From DASXMX01 sp035483795 (GTDB lineage Bacteria; Planctomycetota; Phycisphaerae; Tepidisphaerales; Tepidisphaeraceae), in assembly GCA_035483795.1 (NCBI GenBank), contig DATHPP010000436.1, forward strand, positions 1 through 14,200: a stretch of DNA of 14,200 bases, in the 5' to 3' direction. The notes below the pieces were generated by a model. That model did not search any database, was not told the origin of the DNA, and was given only the letters and a program-made list of their open reading frames with translations. Below, one piece after another: positions 5,922 to 13,564 of this stretch. The translations under genes and the position numbers were made by a program. The stretch's first letter is position 1. Each line of letters opens with the position of its first letter.

Positions 5922-7595
5922 ATGGGTGAAATGAGAGCAGATGAAGCCTTCGCCACCGCCACGGGGCACTACAACGCCGGCCGGCTGCGGGAAGCGGAGG
6001 TGTTGCTCGAGCGCATCCTCGGGGCGGTCCCCGATCAGCCCCAGGTGCTGCACATGCTCGCGCTGGTCATGCATCAACTGGGCCGTGGATCGGGAGGAAT
6101 CGAGCTGATTCGTCACGCCATCGACCTGCGGCCCAATGACGCCGGCCTGCGCAGCAACCTGGGCGCGATGCTCGCCGGCTCCGGCGAGGTGGACAAAGGC
6201 GTCGCCGAGCTGCGCCAGGCGATTCTGCTCGACCCCAATCTCGCCGATGCCCACAACAATCTCGGCAATGCCCTCAAGATGCTGGGAAACGCCGACGAGG
6301 CGCTGGCGGAATACCGCAGGGCGGTCGCGTCCCGGACCAACTACGCCGAGGCCCACAACAATCTCGGCTCCGTGCTGCATGAGCACGGCCGATTCGACGA
6401 GGCGCTGGTCGAGCTCAGCCGGGCAATCCAAATCCGGCCGGCCTATCCCGAAGCCTGCAACAACCTGGGAAACACGCTCCAGGACCTTGGGCGCCTGGAG
6501 GAGGCGATCCAAAGTTATCGGAAGGCGATCACCCTTCGCCCCAGCTACGCCGAGGCGCATTATCATCTGGGTGTGTGTCTGCGCAGCCTCAACCGCCTCA
6601 ATGAGGCGATGAAGGAATTCCGCATCGCCCTGGAACTTCGTCCGCGCTATCCCGAGGCGATGTGGGCCGTCGGGTTTCTCATGCTTCTCACCGGCGACTT
6701 TACCAACGGCTGGCGGGCGCTGGAGGCGCGGTTGCAGCTTGCCTACAAGCCGCTCCTCTTCGACTTGGCCCAGTCGGCCTGGGACGGATCTGCCCTCGAT
6801 GGAAAAGCGATCCTCCTATACGGCGAGCAGGGCCTGGGCGACACCATCCAATTCGCGCGCTACGTCCCCATGGTCAAGGCGCGGGGGGGACTGGTGGTGA
6901 TGGCCTGCCCGTCTCCGCTGAAACGCCTTCTCCAAGAATCGCTTGGGATCGAATACATCGCGACGGAGCGCGATCCGGTCCCAATGGGCGATGTGCGCTG
7001 CGCGCTGATGAGCCTGCCCCGAATCTTCCAGACGACACTCGACAATATTCCCGCCCAGGTGCCCTACATCGCCGCCGATCCGGCCCTTTCACAAAAATGG
7101 CGCGGGCGCCTTGCGGACGATGCGGCCAGATTCAACGTGGGCGTCGTCTGGGCCGGCAACCGCCGGCATCTCAACGATCGCAACCGCTCCGTCCCGCTGG
7201 ATCATTTCGCCCCGATGGCGCAGATCCCCGATGTCCGGCTGATCAGCCTGCAAAAGGGCCCCGCCGCCGCGGAGATCAAAACGTCCGGCACCGGCATCGT
7301 CGATTGGACGGCGGAGCTGTCGGACCTCGCGGAAACCGCCGGGCTGATCGCCAATCTCGATCTAGTCATCTCCGTCGACACGTCGGTCGCCCATCTTGCC
7401 GGGGCCATGGCCAAACCGACCTGGACGCTGCTGCCGTTCGCGCCCGACTGGCGATGGATGCTGAACCGGTCGGATTCCCCCTGGTATCCGACGATGCGGC
7501 TGTTCCGCCAGCCGGCCCCGGGAGATTGGCACACGCCGCTCCGGCAGATCACCGAGGAATTGTCCCGCCTGGCAGGGCAAAATCGCGCGACTTGA
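5922..7595 (+). CDS. TPR repeat protein with C-terminal GT9-like glycosyltransferase domain
   Basis: Protein of 557 aa with two parts. Residues 6-277 form about eight 34-residue tetratricopeptide repeats, most with the pattern AEAHNNLG...GRxxEA...RAIxxRP. Residues of roughly 285-550 resemble the heptosyltransferase (GT9) fold: GEQGLGDTIQFARYVP at 301-316 is the N-domain glycine-rich loop, and ISVDTSVAHLAGA around Asp486 is the C-domain nucleotide-sugar motif. TPR-GT9-like fusions are known in several phyla and may glycosylate proteins or surface glycans, but the substrate cannot be told here. There is no signal peptide or membrane segment, so a cytoplasmic location is likely. GAGGAAG lies five bases before the ATG and decides the start. 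It is the first gene of a same-strand block, and the M1 gene starts 10 bp after its stop codon. Confidence 0.85.
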   Translation: MGEMRADEAFATATGHYNAGRLREAEVLLERILGAVPDQPQVLHMLALVMHQLGRGSGGIELIRHAIDLRPNDAGLRSNLGAMLAGSGEVDKGVAELRQAILLDPNLADAHNNLGNALKMLGNADEALAEYRRAVASRTNYAEAHNNLGSVLHEHGRFDEALVELSRAIQIRPAYPEACNNLGNTLQDLGRLEEAIQSYRKAITLRPSYAEAHYHLGVCLRSLNRLNEAMKEFRIALELRPRYPEAMWAVGFLMLLTGDFTNGWRALEARLQLAYKPLLFDLAQSAWDGSALDGKAILLYGEQGLGDTIQFARYVPMVKARGGLVVMACPSPLKRLLQESLGIEYIATERDPVPMGDVRCALMSLPRIFQTTLDNIPAQVPYIAADPALSQKWRGRLADDAARFNVGVVWAGNRRHLNDRNRSVPLDHFAPMAQIPDVRLISLQKGPAAAEIKTSGTGIVDWTAELSDLAETAGLIANLDLVISVDTSVAHLAGAMAKPTWTLLPFAPDWRWMLNRSDSPWYPTMRLFRQPAPGDWHTPLRQITEELSRLAGQNRAT

Positions 7596-7605
7596 TGAAT
7601 TCTGG

Positions 7606-10257
7606 ATGAAAAGAGACATGGCGATGAACACAACAATGCGCGGGCCACGCGTGCGGGCCGGACTGACGCTGCTTTTGCTCCTTGCGATGCCCGGATGGTC
7701 GCCCGCCGATGCGAAGTTCGACGCAACTACCGGCCGCGGCACGCGGCAGTTTCCGCCCGACCCGCAGGTCCGCTTCGATCACATCAAACTCGAGCTCCGC
7801 ATGCCGCGGCCTCAGAGCAAATCGTTCACCTGTACCGAAACCATCTCCTTCACGACGGTCGGCCGGGCCATCGCGTGGCTCGATCTCGACGCCGCGGAGC
7901 TGCGGATCACGAGCGTGAAGGACCTGGCCGGCGGCGATTTGCCGTATCGTTACGACGATCAGCGCCTCACGCTTCAGTTTCCCCATGAGCTGCCGGCGAA
8001 CGCTGCCGGCGGATGCATCATCCAATATGAATGCAGCAATCCCAAGGAAGGAATGATCTTCGCCCTTCCCGATCCGGCGTACAAAGACCGGCCGCTGGTC
8101 ATCCATACACAGGGCGAATCACAAGCCAGCCGGTACTGGTACGTCTGCCACGATTCCCCCAACGCCCGCTTCACCAGCGAAACGATCGTCACTGTCCCGG
8201 CAAAGTACCTCGTCGTCGGCAATGGAAAGTTGGTCGACAAGAACGATATCGGCGATGGATTGGCGCAATACCATTATGTCATGGACCGGCCGCACCCGGC
8301 GTATCTGCTCTCGCTGGTGATCGGCGAGCTGGCCGTCGTCACCGACGACTGGCGCGGGCGGCCCGTCCAATACTACGTCCCACCGCCGCTGAAGGACGAT
8401 GCCCGCCGCACCTTCGGCAAAACCCCGCGGATGATGGAGCTTTTCTCGCACCTCACCGGCGTCGATTATCCGTATCCCAAGTATTCGCAGTCGGTCGTCT
8501 ACCTCTTCGATGCCGGCGGGATGGAAAATATCTCCGCCACCACCCTCACGGAAGCCGCCCCGTTCGACGCCCGCGCCGCGCTCGATGGGAATGAGGAAGA
8601 TCTGATCTCGCACGAGCTGGCCCACCAGTGGTTCGGCGACATGGTCACCTGCAAAAGCTGGCCGCACATCTGGCTCAACGAGGGCGCCGCCACCTTCATG
8701 GAGGAAGTCTGGGAGGAGCACGAACGCGGCGAAGACGAATACACCTGGCGGATGTGGAACACGATCCACGACGTGGCGGAAAGCGACAAGGTCGACGCCG
8801 CGGGCGGCGTGGTCTGGCCGTTTTACTCCGATCCCGAAGAAGTCTTCAGCCGGTCCGTCAGCAACCCTTATCCGAAGGGCTGTCTGGCCCTGCACATGCT
8901 GCGCCGGTCGCTCGGCGACGACCTGTTCTGGCGCTGCATCCACACATACCTGACCCGCTACGCGTGGAAGGATGCCGAGACCGACGACCTGCGCAAAGTT
9001 GTGGACGAGCTGTCGGGCCAAAGCTACGAGCGCTGGTTTTACCAGTGGCTCTACCGCCCCGGCACGCCCGCAATCCGCGCCGATTATCAGTGGATCCAGA
9101 ACGCCCACGCCGCGCAACTCACCTTCGAGCAAACGCAGAAGATCACCGAACAGGCGCCGGTCTTCGACGTGGACATCGATGTCTGGCTGGTCATGTCCGA
9201 TGGAAAAATGGAGAAGCGATCCGCCCGCATGGACTCACGTACCGCGACCCTCACAGTCAAATGCGACGCGGAACCGGTTCAGGTCTGCATCGATCCGCAG
9301 ATCTCGCTGCTTGCCCAGTGGCAGCTCAATCTTCCCCAGCCGATGCTGCTGGCGGAGTTGAATGGCGGCCCGACGATCGGGGCCCGCCTCCAGGCGTTGC
9401 GGGCCCTCCACCAGAAGGACTCCGAGGATGTCCGACTGGCGATGAAGCGAATCTTTGTGGACGACAAGGCGCCGCAGCCATTGCGCCGCGAGGTCGCCAC
9501 TTCATTGGGAACCATGCAAGAGGACGGCGCGCGGTGGATCCTTGTGGAGGCGCTGGCCGAGGGACAGGCGATCGCGGACCACAAGGTTCGTGCCGCCGCG
9601 GTCGCGGCCCTGGGCGAATATCGTGACGCCGATGCCGCGGCTACCCTCCTTCGCTTCGCCCGCCACGACCCGACTTACACGGTCGAGGAGGAGGCGACGC
9701 TCGGCCTGGGCCGCCAGGACCCGACCGAGGCCATCGTCGATGTGCTCCTCGCCAACGCCAAGAAACCGGCAGCCGGCGACCGCCTGCGCATTGTCGCGGT
9801 CGAGTCCCTGGCCCGGCTCGACGACCCGCGCGGCGTGGCGCCGGCCATGCAGCTGGCCGCGTACGGACAACCTTTCATCAGCCGCCCCCGCGCCATCCGC
9901 GCACTGGGGACGCTGGGCAAGGCCGAATCGGCTCGCGACAAAGTTCGCGCATTTCTGATCGAGCTGATCCACGACCCGCAGGAACGCTCGCAATCCGCGG
10001 CGCTCTACGCGCTCGGTGAGCTGGGCGACCCCAAGGCGATCGAACCGCTCCGCAGGTTCGCCGTTGGAAGCGCTCCGCCGCGACTGCGCGACATCGCGCA
10101 AAGCTCGATCGGCGCCATCAATCGCCACACCGGCGAGTCCGCTTCCGTCTCCGACCTCCGCGCCCGCGTCGAAAAGCTCGAGAAGGAACGCGAATCCCTC
10201 GAGAAGCGGCTCGACAAACTCTCCCCCGAGCAAAAGGGCTCCTCGTCGGGCAAATGA
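7606..10257 (+). CDS. Secreted M1 family aminopeptidase with HEAT-like repeats and coiled-coil tail
   Basis: Zinc metallopeptidase of 883 aa that should remove N-terminal residues from peptides outside the cytoplasm. Residues 1-36 contain a signal peptide (hydrophobic core GLTLLLLLAM, likely cut after Ala-Asp-Ala36). The M1 fold follows: substrate amino-end motif GGMEN at 304-308 (usually GAMEN), zinc site HELAH at 336-340 with third ligand Glu359 in NEG (exact HExxHx18E spacing), and probable transition-state Tyr422 in NPYPKG. From about 586 to 835 helical repeats of the HEAT/PBS-lyase type appear, for example VRAAAVAALGEYRDADAA and ALYALGELGDPKAIEPL. Residues 848-872 are a charged heptad coiled coil (LRARVEKLEKERESLEKRL). 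Start choice is uncertain: ATGs at 7606, 7618 and 7624 all keep the signal core and none has a strong ribosome site. It probably shares a transcript with the TPR gene upstream. Confidence 0.92.
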   Translation: MKRDMAMNTTMRGPRVRAGLTLLLLLAMPGWSPADAKFDATTGRGTRQFPPDPQVRFDHIKLELRMPRPQSKSFTCTETISFTTVGRAIAWLDLDAAELRITSVKDLAGGDLPYRYDDQRLTLQFPHELPANAAGGCIIQYECSNPKEGMIFALPDPAYKDRPLVIHTQGESQASRYWYVCHDSPNARFTSETIVTVPAKYLVVGNGKLVDKNDIGDGLAQYHYVMDRPHPAYLLSLVIGELAVVTDDWRGRPVQYYVPPPLKDDARRTFGKTPRMMELFSHLTGVDYPYPKYSQSVVYLFDAGGMENISATTLTEAAPFDARAALDGNEEDLISHELAHQWFGDMVTCKSWPHIWLNEGAATFMEEVWEEHERGEDEYTWRMWNTIHDVAESDKVDAAGGVVWPFYSDPEEVFSRSVSNPYPKGCLALHMLRRSLGDDLFWRCIHTYLTRYAWKDAETDDLRKVVDELSGQSYERWFYQWLYRPGTPAIRADYQWIQNAHAAQLTFEQTQKITEQAPVFDVDIDVWLVMSDGKMEKRSARMDSRTATLTVKCDAEPVQVCIDPQISLLAQWQLNLPQPMLLAELNGGPTIGARLQALRALHQKDSEDVRLAMKRIFVDDKAPQPLRREVATSLGTMQEDGARWILVEALAEGQAIADHKVRAAAVAALGEYRDADAAATLLRFARHDPTYTVEEEATLGLGRQDPTEAIVDVLLANAKKPAAGDRLRIVAVESLARLDDPRGVAPAMQLAAYGQPFISRPRAIRALGTLGKAESARDKVRAFLIELIHDPQERSQSAALYALGELGDPKAIEPLRRFAVGSAPPRLRDIAQSSIGAINRHTGESASVSDLRARVEKLEKERESLEKRLDKLSPEQKGSSSGK

Positions 10258-10282
10258 AACCGGCCGCGCCGTCCGCTACAAT
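10254..10282 (+). promoter_or_regulatory. Candidate sigma70 promoter inside the end of the M1 gene
   Basis: -35 ATGAAA (10254-10259, four of six consensus bases) is followed by a 17-bp spacer and -10 TACAAT (10277-10282, five of six). Transcription would begin near 10289, only about 10 nt before the methyltransferase ATG and next to an in-frame TTG at 10291. The -35 hexamer overlaps the M1 stop codon. No Shine-Dalgarno sequence precedes the ATG, which fits a very short-leader or leaderless mRNA. Confidence 0.45.
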
Positions 10283-10299
10283 CGCCGTCCTTGACTCGC

Positions 10300-11532
10300 A
10301 TGCACCAATACACCGAGGACGATCCGGTCGTCGCCCAGTACGAGCGGTGGACGTTCCCACGGCCTGTCGACGATCTGAACGATCCGTCGATTGCCCGATA
10401 CCTGGACACCTTTGAGACGCTCAAGTATCTCACGCCCGCCTATTGGCCCCGGGGTGCGCCGCGTGAAGACCTGGACGTGTTGATCGCCGGCTGCGGGACG
10501 ATGGCCGCGGCGTGCATGGCCTACAAATACCCGCAGCACCGCGTGCTGGGCATCGACATCAGCCGCGGCTCGCTGGCCCACGAGCAACGGCTCAAAGATC
10601 GCTACGCCCTATCGAACCTGACGCTGGAGCGCTGCCCGCTGGAAGAAATTGGCCGACTGTGCCGAAGCTTCGACTACATCGCGTGTCATGGCGTGCTGCA
10701 TCACACTCCCGCCCCCGCCGCCGCCCTGCGGGCCCTGGGCGAGGCGCTTCGCCAGGACGGCGTTGTGGCATTGATGGTCTACGGCAAATACGCCCGCCAG
10801 CCCGTTTACATGATGCAGGAATTCCTCCGGCTGCTGGATCTCCAGCCGGTCGAGGCCGATGTGGCCCTGGCCCGCCAGACGCTGCTGGACCTGCCCGCCG
10901 AGCATCCGCTTAAGCCCTCGCTCGCTCCCGGGACATTCGACATTGGTTCCGACGCCGCCGTGGTGGACATGTTCTTTCACCCGCGCGATCAGTCCTACTC
11001 CGCGGCCGACTGCGTCGCACTGGTGCGCGACGCCGGCCTGGTCTTTCAAGGCTGGGACCAGAACCAGAACTACTACCCCGACGCCCACGTTCCCCGCGGC
11101 ACGGCGCTGCGCCAGAAGCTCGACCGCCTGCCCCCTGAGCGGCTGTGGCATGCCATGGAGCTGCTCAGCGGCCGCATCCATACCCACTGGTTCTACGCCT
11201 GTCGCGCCGACCGCGACCCGGCGGCGTATCAGATTCCATGGAACTCGGACGAAATGCTCTACTGGATTCCGCTCCGCGCCGCCCGCCTGGCGCAGCGGCC
11301 CGGTCCCGACGGCCAACCGCAATACGCCATGGTCGTGGAGGGAATGACCCCTGTCTCCCTTACGCCGATGCAGACGGCCTTCTTCTCCCAGATCGACGGC
11401 GCCCGCACGGTCGTCCAATGCCTGGCCGCCGCCAATCTGCTTCCGCCCGACGGCCGCCTTCCGCAAAGCGCCCGCGACCTGCTCCAACTCCTGTTCCGCA
11501 CCGGGTATGGGCTGGTATGCATGAGGCGCTGA
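10300..11532 (+). CDS. Class I SAM-dependent methyltransferase with uncharacterised C-terminal region
   Basis: Protein of 410 aa. Residues of roughly 50-170 form a Rossmann methyltransferase domain: motif I is VLIAGCGTM (60-68), the acidic ribose-binding residue is Asp86 at the end of VLGIDIS, and FDYIACHGVLHH (124-135) is the post-I strand with its following loop. LRQDGVVALMVYGKY matches the usual strand after motif III. Residues of about 180-410 are not a family I can name, although conserved-looking stretches such as HPRDQSYSAADCVALVRDAGL and HTHWFYACRADRD are present. Such proteins act on small molecules or proteins, and no substrate can be inferred. I prefer the ATG at 10300 over a TTG nine bases upstream. 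Forty-two bases separate it from the M1 gene, and a GNAT gene follows within about 25 bp. No signal peptide is seen. Confidence 0.85.
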   Translation: MHQYTEDDPVVAQYERWTFPRPVDDLNDPSIARYLDTFETLKYLTPAYWPRGAPREDLDVLIAGCGTMAAACMAYKYPQHRVLGIDISRGSLAHEQRLKDRYALSNLTLERCPLEEIGRLCRSFDYIACHGVLHHTPAPAAALRALGEALRQDGVVALMVYGKYARQPVYMMQEFLRLLDLQPVEADVALARQTLLDLPAEHPLKPSLAPGTFDIGSDAAVVDMFFHPRDQSYSAADCVALVRDAGLVFQGWDQNQNYYPDAHVPRGTALRQKLDRLPPERLWHAMELLSGRIHTHWFYACRADRDPAAYQIPWNSDEMLYWIPLRAARLAQRPGPDGQPQYAMVVEGMTPVSLTPMQTAFFSQIDGARTVVQCLAAANLLPPDGRLPQSARDLLQLLFRTGYGLVCMRR

Positions 11533-11555
11533 TCAAACCGCATGATGGCGCGCCG

Positions 11556-12104
11556 ATGGAACCAGCAAAGTCGATCACCCCGTCCGACCTTGAACTCCGC
11601 CGGCCAAGGCTCGATGAAGAACAAGAGGTTCTTCGCGCCCACCGCGCCACGATTCCAGAGGCGCTCCATTTCTTGCACTACTACGAGGAGGGAATGCCGT
11701 TCGCCCGCTATCTGGAGGTGCTCCAGGAGCAGGAGAAGGGAATCAACCTCCGGGAAAACTTCGTCCCCTCCAGCTTCCTGTTCGCCTTTTTGCAAGACCG
11801 GATCGTGGGCCGTGCTTCGATTCGCCATCGGTTGAGCGAACACTGGGGCCACGTGAACGGGCACATCGGCTACTTCGTCTTGCCGGAGTTCCGCCGCCGC
11901 GGCTGCGCCACCGCCATCCTGCGGCTTGCGCTGCGCCTGGCCCGCGAGAAGCTCGGCCTGCCCCGCGTGTTGGTGACCTGCGACCAGGACAACATCGGCT
12001 CCATCAAAACCATCGAAAAGTGCGGCGGTATCCTGGAAAACGTCGTCACCTTGCCCGACCTCCGGGCCCCCAAGCACCGTTACTGGATCGACACTGAAGG
12101 ATGA
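11556..12104 (+). CDS. GNAT family N-acetyltransferase
   Basis: Cytoplasmic acetyltransferase of 182 aa with one GNAT fold. It resembles the predicted acetyltransferases of COG3981: ENFVPSSFLFAFLQDRIVGRASIRHRL is followed by HIGYFVLPEFRRRGCATAILRLAL. The acetyl-CoA pyrophosphate loop is Arg113-Arg-Arg-Gly-Cys-Ala-Thr. The later strand LPRVLVTCDQDNIGSIKTIEKCGG contains the Asn and C-terminal helix usual for motif B. The acceptor is unknown. The start is uncertain: the ATG at 11556 leaves 23 bp after the methyltransferase stop, while an in-frame ATG at 11517 (MHEALIKPHDG) would overlap that gene by 16 bp. Neither has a clear ribosome site. Close spacing suggests co-transcription and perhaps translational coupling with the methyltransferase. 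The TGA stop codon lies inside the left arm of a large inverted repeat. Confidence 0.87.
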   Translation: MEPAKSITPSDLELRRPRLDEEQEVLRAHRATIPEALHFLHYYEEGMPFARYLEVLQEQEKGINLRENFVPSSFLFAFLQDRIVGRASIRHRLSEHWGHVNGHIGYFVLPEFRRRGCATAILRLALRLAREKLGLPRVLVTCDQDNIGSIKTIEKCGGILENVVTLPDLRAPKHRYWIDTEG

Positions 12105-12182
12105 TTTCCGATTGCCGATTGCCGATTGCCGATCCGATTGCTGTTCTCGTTCGGCAATCGGCATTCGGCAATCGGAAATCAT
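12101..12182. repeat. Inverted repeat with 32-bp arms built of GATTGCC units
   Basis: The left arm (12101-12132) contains ATTTCC and then three GATTGCC units, and the right arm (12151-12182) is its inverse with a single T-T mismatch (12119 against 12164). The loop is 18 nt. The transcript would fold into a very stable hairpin just after the GNAT gene, and the GNAT stop codon (12102-12104) is within the left arm. No U-run follows. It could terminate or stabilise the upstream mRNA 3' end, or be a copy of a dispersed palindromic element. Confidence 0.75.
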
Positions 12183-12191
12183 CCGCCTCCC

Positions 12192-12219
12192 TTGATCGCC
12201 TCAAAATCACTGGTAACCT
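12192..12219 (+). promoter_or_regulatory. Possible promoter of the CxxC mini-protein
   Basis: -35 TTGATC (12192-12197), a 16-bp spacer and -10 TAACCT (12214-12219) lie just after the large hairpin. The -10 match is poor (three of six). Transcription from here would give a leader of about 20 nt that contains the Shine-Dalgarno sequence. Confidence 0.3.
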
Positions 12220-12245
12220 GAAATCCACGAGCAAGGAGGCTCAGC

Positions 12246-12458
12246 ATGTCATACGAGATTTGCCCGCGGTGCAAAGGGACCGGCCGGGAGCCGAAGACCG
12301 ATCGGATCGTCACCTTCGGCGATGGCCGCTGTCTGGTTTGCGAAGGTCGTAACGGGAGCCGCGCAGCTACCGATTCGCGCCGCCGTCCCCCGGAAGAAAA
12401 ACCTCTCCTGGTCGGCTCCCGAAATCTGCCGCTCGTCATTGCCAACGGGAAGTTTTGA
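12246..12458 (+). CDS. Small two-CxxC zinc-ribbon-like protein
   Basis: Hypothetical protein of 70 aa. The first half has two CxxC knuckles: Cys6-Pro-Arg-Cys9-Lys-Gly-Thr-Gly and Cys29-Leu-Val-Cys32-Glu-Gly. The first copies the CxxCxGxG pattern of the DnaJ central domain, so a single zinc-binding ribbon over residues 5-34 is likely. The tail (35-70) is basic then proline-rich (DSRRRPPEEKP) and ends in LPLVIANGKF, with no family that I recognise. AAGGAGG (12233-12239) lies six bases before the ATG and is the best ribosome site in the window, which supports real translation. The gene has its own possible promoter and converges on the prepilin gene with a 26-bp gap. Function is unknown: zinc storage, RNA binding or a protein-protein adaptor are possible, and none is shown. 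Confidence 0.7.
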   Translation: MSYEICPRCKGTGREPKTDRIVTFGDGRCLVCEGRNGSRAATDSRRRPPEEKPLLVGSRNLPLVIANGKF

Positions 12459-12484
12459 TCAAGCGCGATCCACGGGTTTCAGTT

Positions 12485-13474
12485 TCAATTTCGCGGCACG
12501 ATCTCCCACGGTAGCGGTCCCATGACCTGTTGCAACTGCGTGCCGTCGCACATGACGTCGTCGTCGTTGCCGAAGATTGTGTCCGGGCCCGCCGCCCACA
12601 GCAGATACGGCCCCGTCGTCACCGGGACCTCCGCATTGTCGATAACGCCGTCGTGATTCGAATCGCCCAGGCGGTAAGACATTACCGCCCAACCGGCCTC
12701 GTTGGCGCCGCGGGTCAGATTGGCGGGATTACCGTGCCCCGGATTATTCGTAGGGATCCCTTGCGCAGGGTTGAACGCCTTGTTCGTGACGTCGAGATAA
12801 GGGTGGTTGTCATCGAAATAGAAAACGGAGGGGGGCGGCGCGGCGGTGGAGGCAACCGGCAGAGTGTAAAACGTCGTGACGAAACCGCCCGGCTTTCGGG
12901 TTGCCACTGCGCCTTTCATCACGGGAAAATACAGGATCGGCGATCGATTTCGGTCCGCCAGCACGTCCTGCGAATCATCGAAATTAGTTACCTGTTTATT
13001 CAAAACTCCCGGCGCGCTGACGACGCCCAGCCCGTCTGCCACGCCGATCAGGAAACGATCCGGCGGCAGATACGGTCCTTTCACCGGCCCGATCGTCCCG
13101 CGAATCCGGAATCCAGGGCCATCGGCGCCGTCGGAGCCGAAGGGGCTTCCTCCACCGTTGCCCGCCGGTCCCGGCGCCACCAGCGCCCAGCACAGCACCG
13201 CCGCGCCCAACACCGTTTGTCCAACCTGCTGGCCCGGACCATCGATCGGATTCCCCGAAGGGTTGCGGTTGACGCGGGGATAATCTCCAAAATCCCCTTT
13301 GTATGCTTCCAGCGCCTGGCTGATGACCTGCAAGTCGGCAGCCATGCTGGCACGCGTGGCCTGGCTGTACGCATGGTTCACCATCGGCAGCAAAATCGTC
13401 GCGAGCAGCACGATCATGCCGATCACAACCAGCAACTCGATGAGCGTAAAACCTCGTCCCTTCAGTCGCCGCAT
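12485..13474 (-). CDS. Prepilin-type pseudopilin with EF-hand-like loop
   Basis: Protein of 329 aa that is processed by a prepilin peptidase and assembled by a type II secretion or type IV pilus-like machine. The leader is MRRLKGRG with the cut after Gly8, followed by FTLIELLVVIGMIVLLATILLP, including the conserved Glu at mature position 5. The N-terminal helix continues to about residue 50 (LQVISQALEAYKGDFGDYPR, GspG-like). The rest is long, glycine- and proline-rich, and has no close family beyond pseudopilins. Residues 271-282 (DSNHDGVIDNAE) match a 12-residue EF-hand calcium loop, and a further acidic run, GNDDDVMCDG, follows. I start at 13474 because GGGAGG lies four bases upstream. A longer frame to 13573 would overlap the tRNA gene and push the leader inside. 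tRNA-Glu lies upstream on the same strand. Confidence 0.88.
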   Translation of the reverse strand: MRRLKGRGFTLIELLVVIGMIVLLATILLPMVNHAYSQATRASMAADLQVISQALEAYKGDFGDYPRVNRNPSGNPIDGPGQQVGQTVLGAAVLCWALVAPGPAGNGGGSPFGSDGADGPGFRIRGTIGPVKGPYLPPDRFLIGVADGLGVVSAPGVLNKQVTNFDDSQDVLADRNRSPILYFPVMKGAVATRKPGGFVTTFYTLPVASTAAPPPSVFYFDDNHPYLDVTNKAFNPAQGIPTNNPGHGNPANLTRGANEAGWAVMSYRLGDSNHDGVIDNAEVPVTTGPYLLWAAGPDTIFGNDDDVMCDGTQLQQVMGPLPWEIVPRN

Positions 13475-13564
13475 GAGCCTCCCTGAAATGCCGGATAACA
13501 AGTTTAGCAGCAAATTATGAGAACTGCATAAGAGCGGCAACAGCCAAGGCTCGGCGGATGTGAA

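Noticed and set aside
8119..9132. Open frame of 337 codons on the - strand
   Set aside because: It is antisense to the core of the M1 peptidase including its zinc site, and its translation has no recognisable motif.
9502..10233. Open frame of 243 codons on the - strand
   Set aside because: It is antisense to the HEAT-like part of the M1 protein. The low-complexity composition is typical of shadow frames.
11145..11555. Upstream extension of the GNAT frame
   Set aside because: The extra codons lie within the methyltransferase gene and encode arginine/proline-rich sequence unlike the GNAT fold.
12101..12182. Possible CRISPR-like array of short repeats
   Set aside because: The units are 7 bp tandem copies arranged as an inverted repeat, with no regular spacers and no cas gene in the window.
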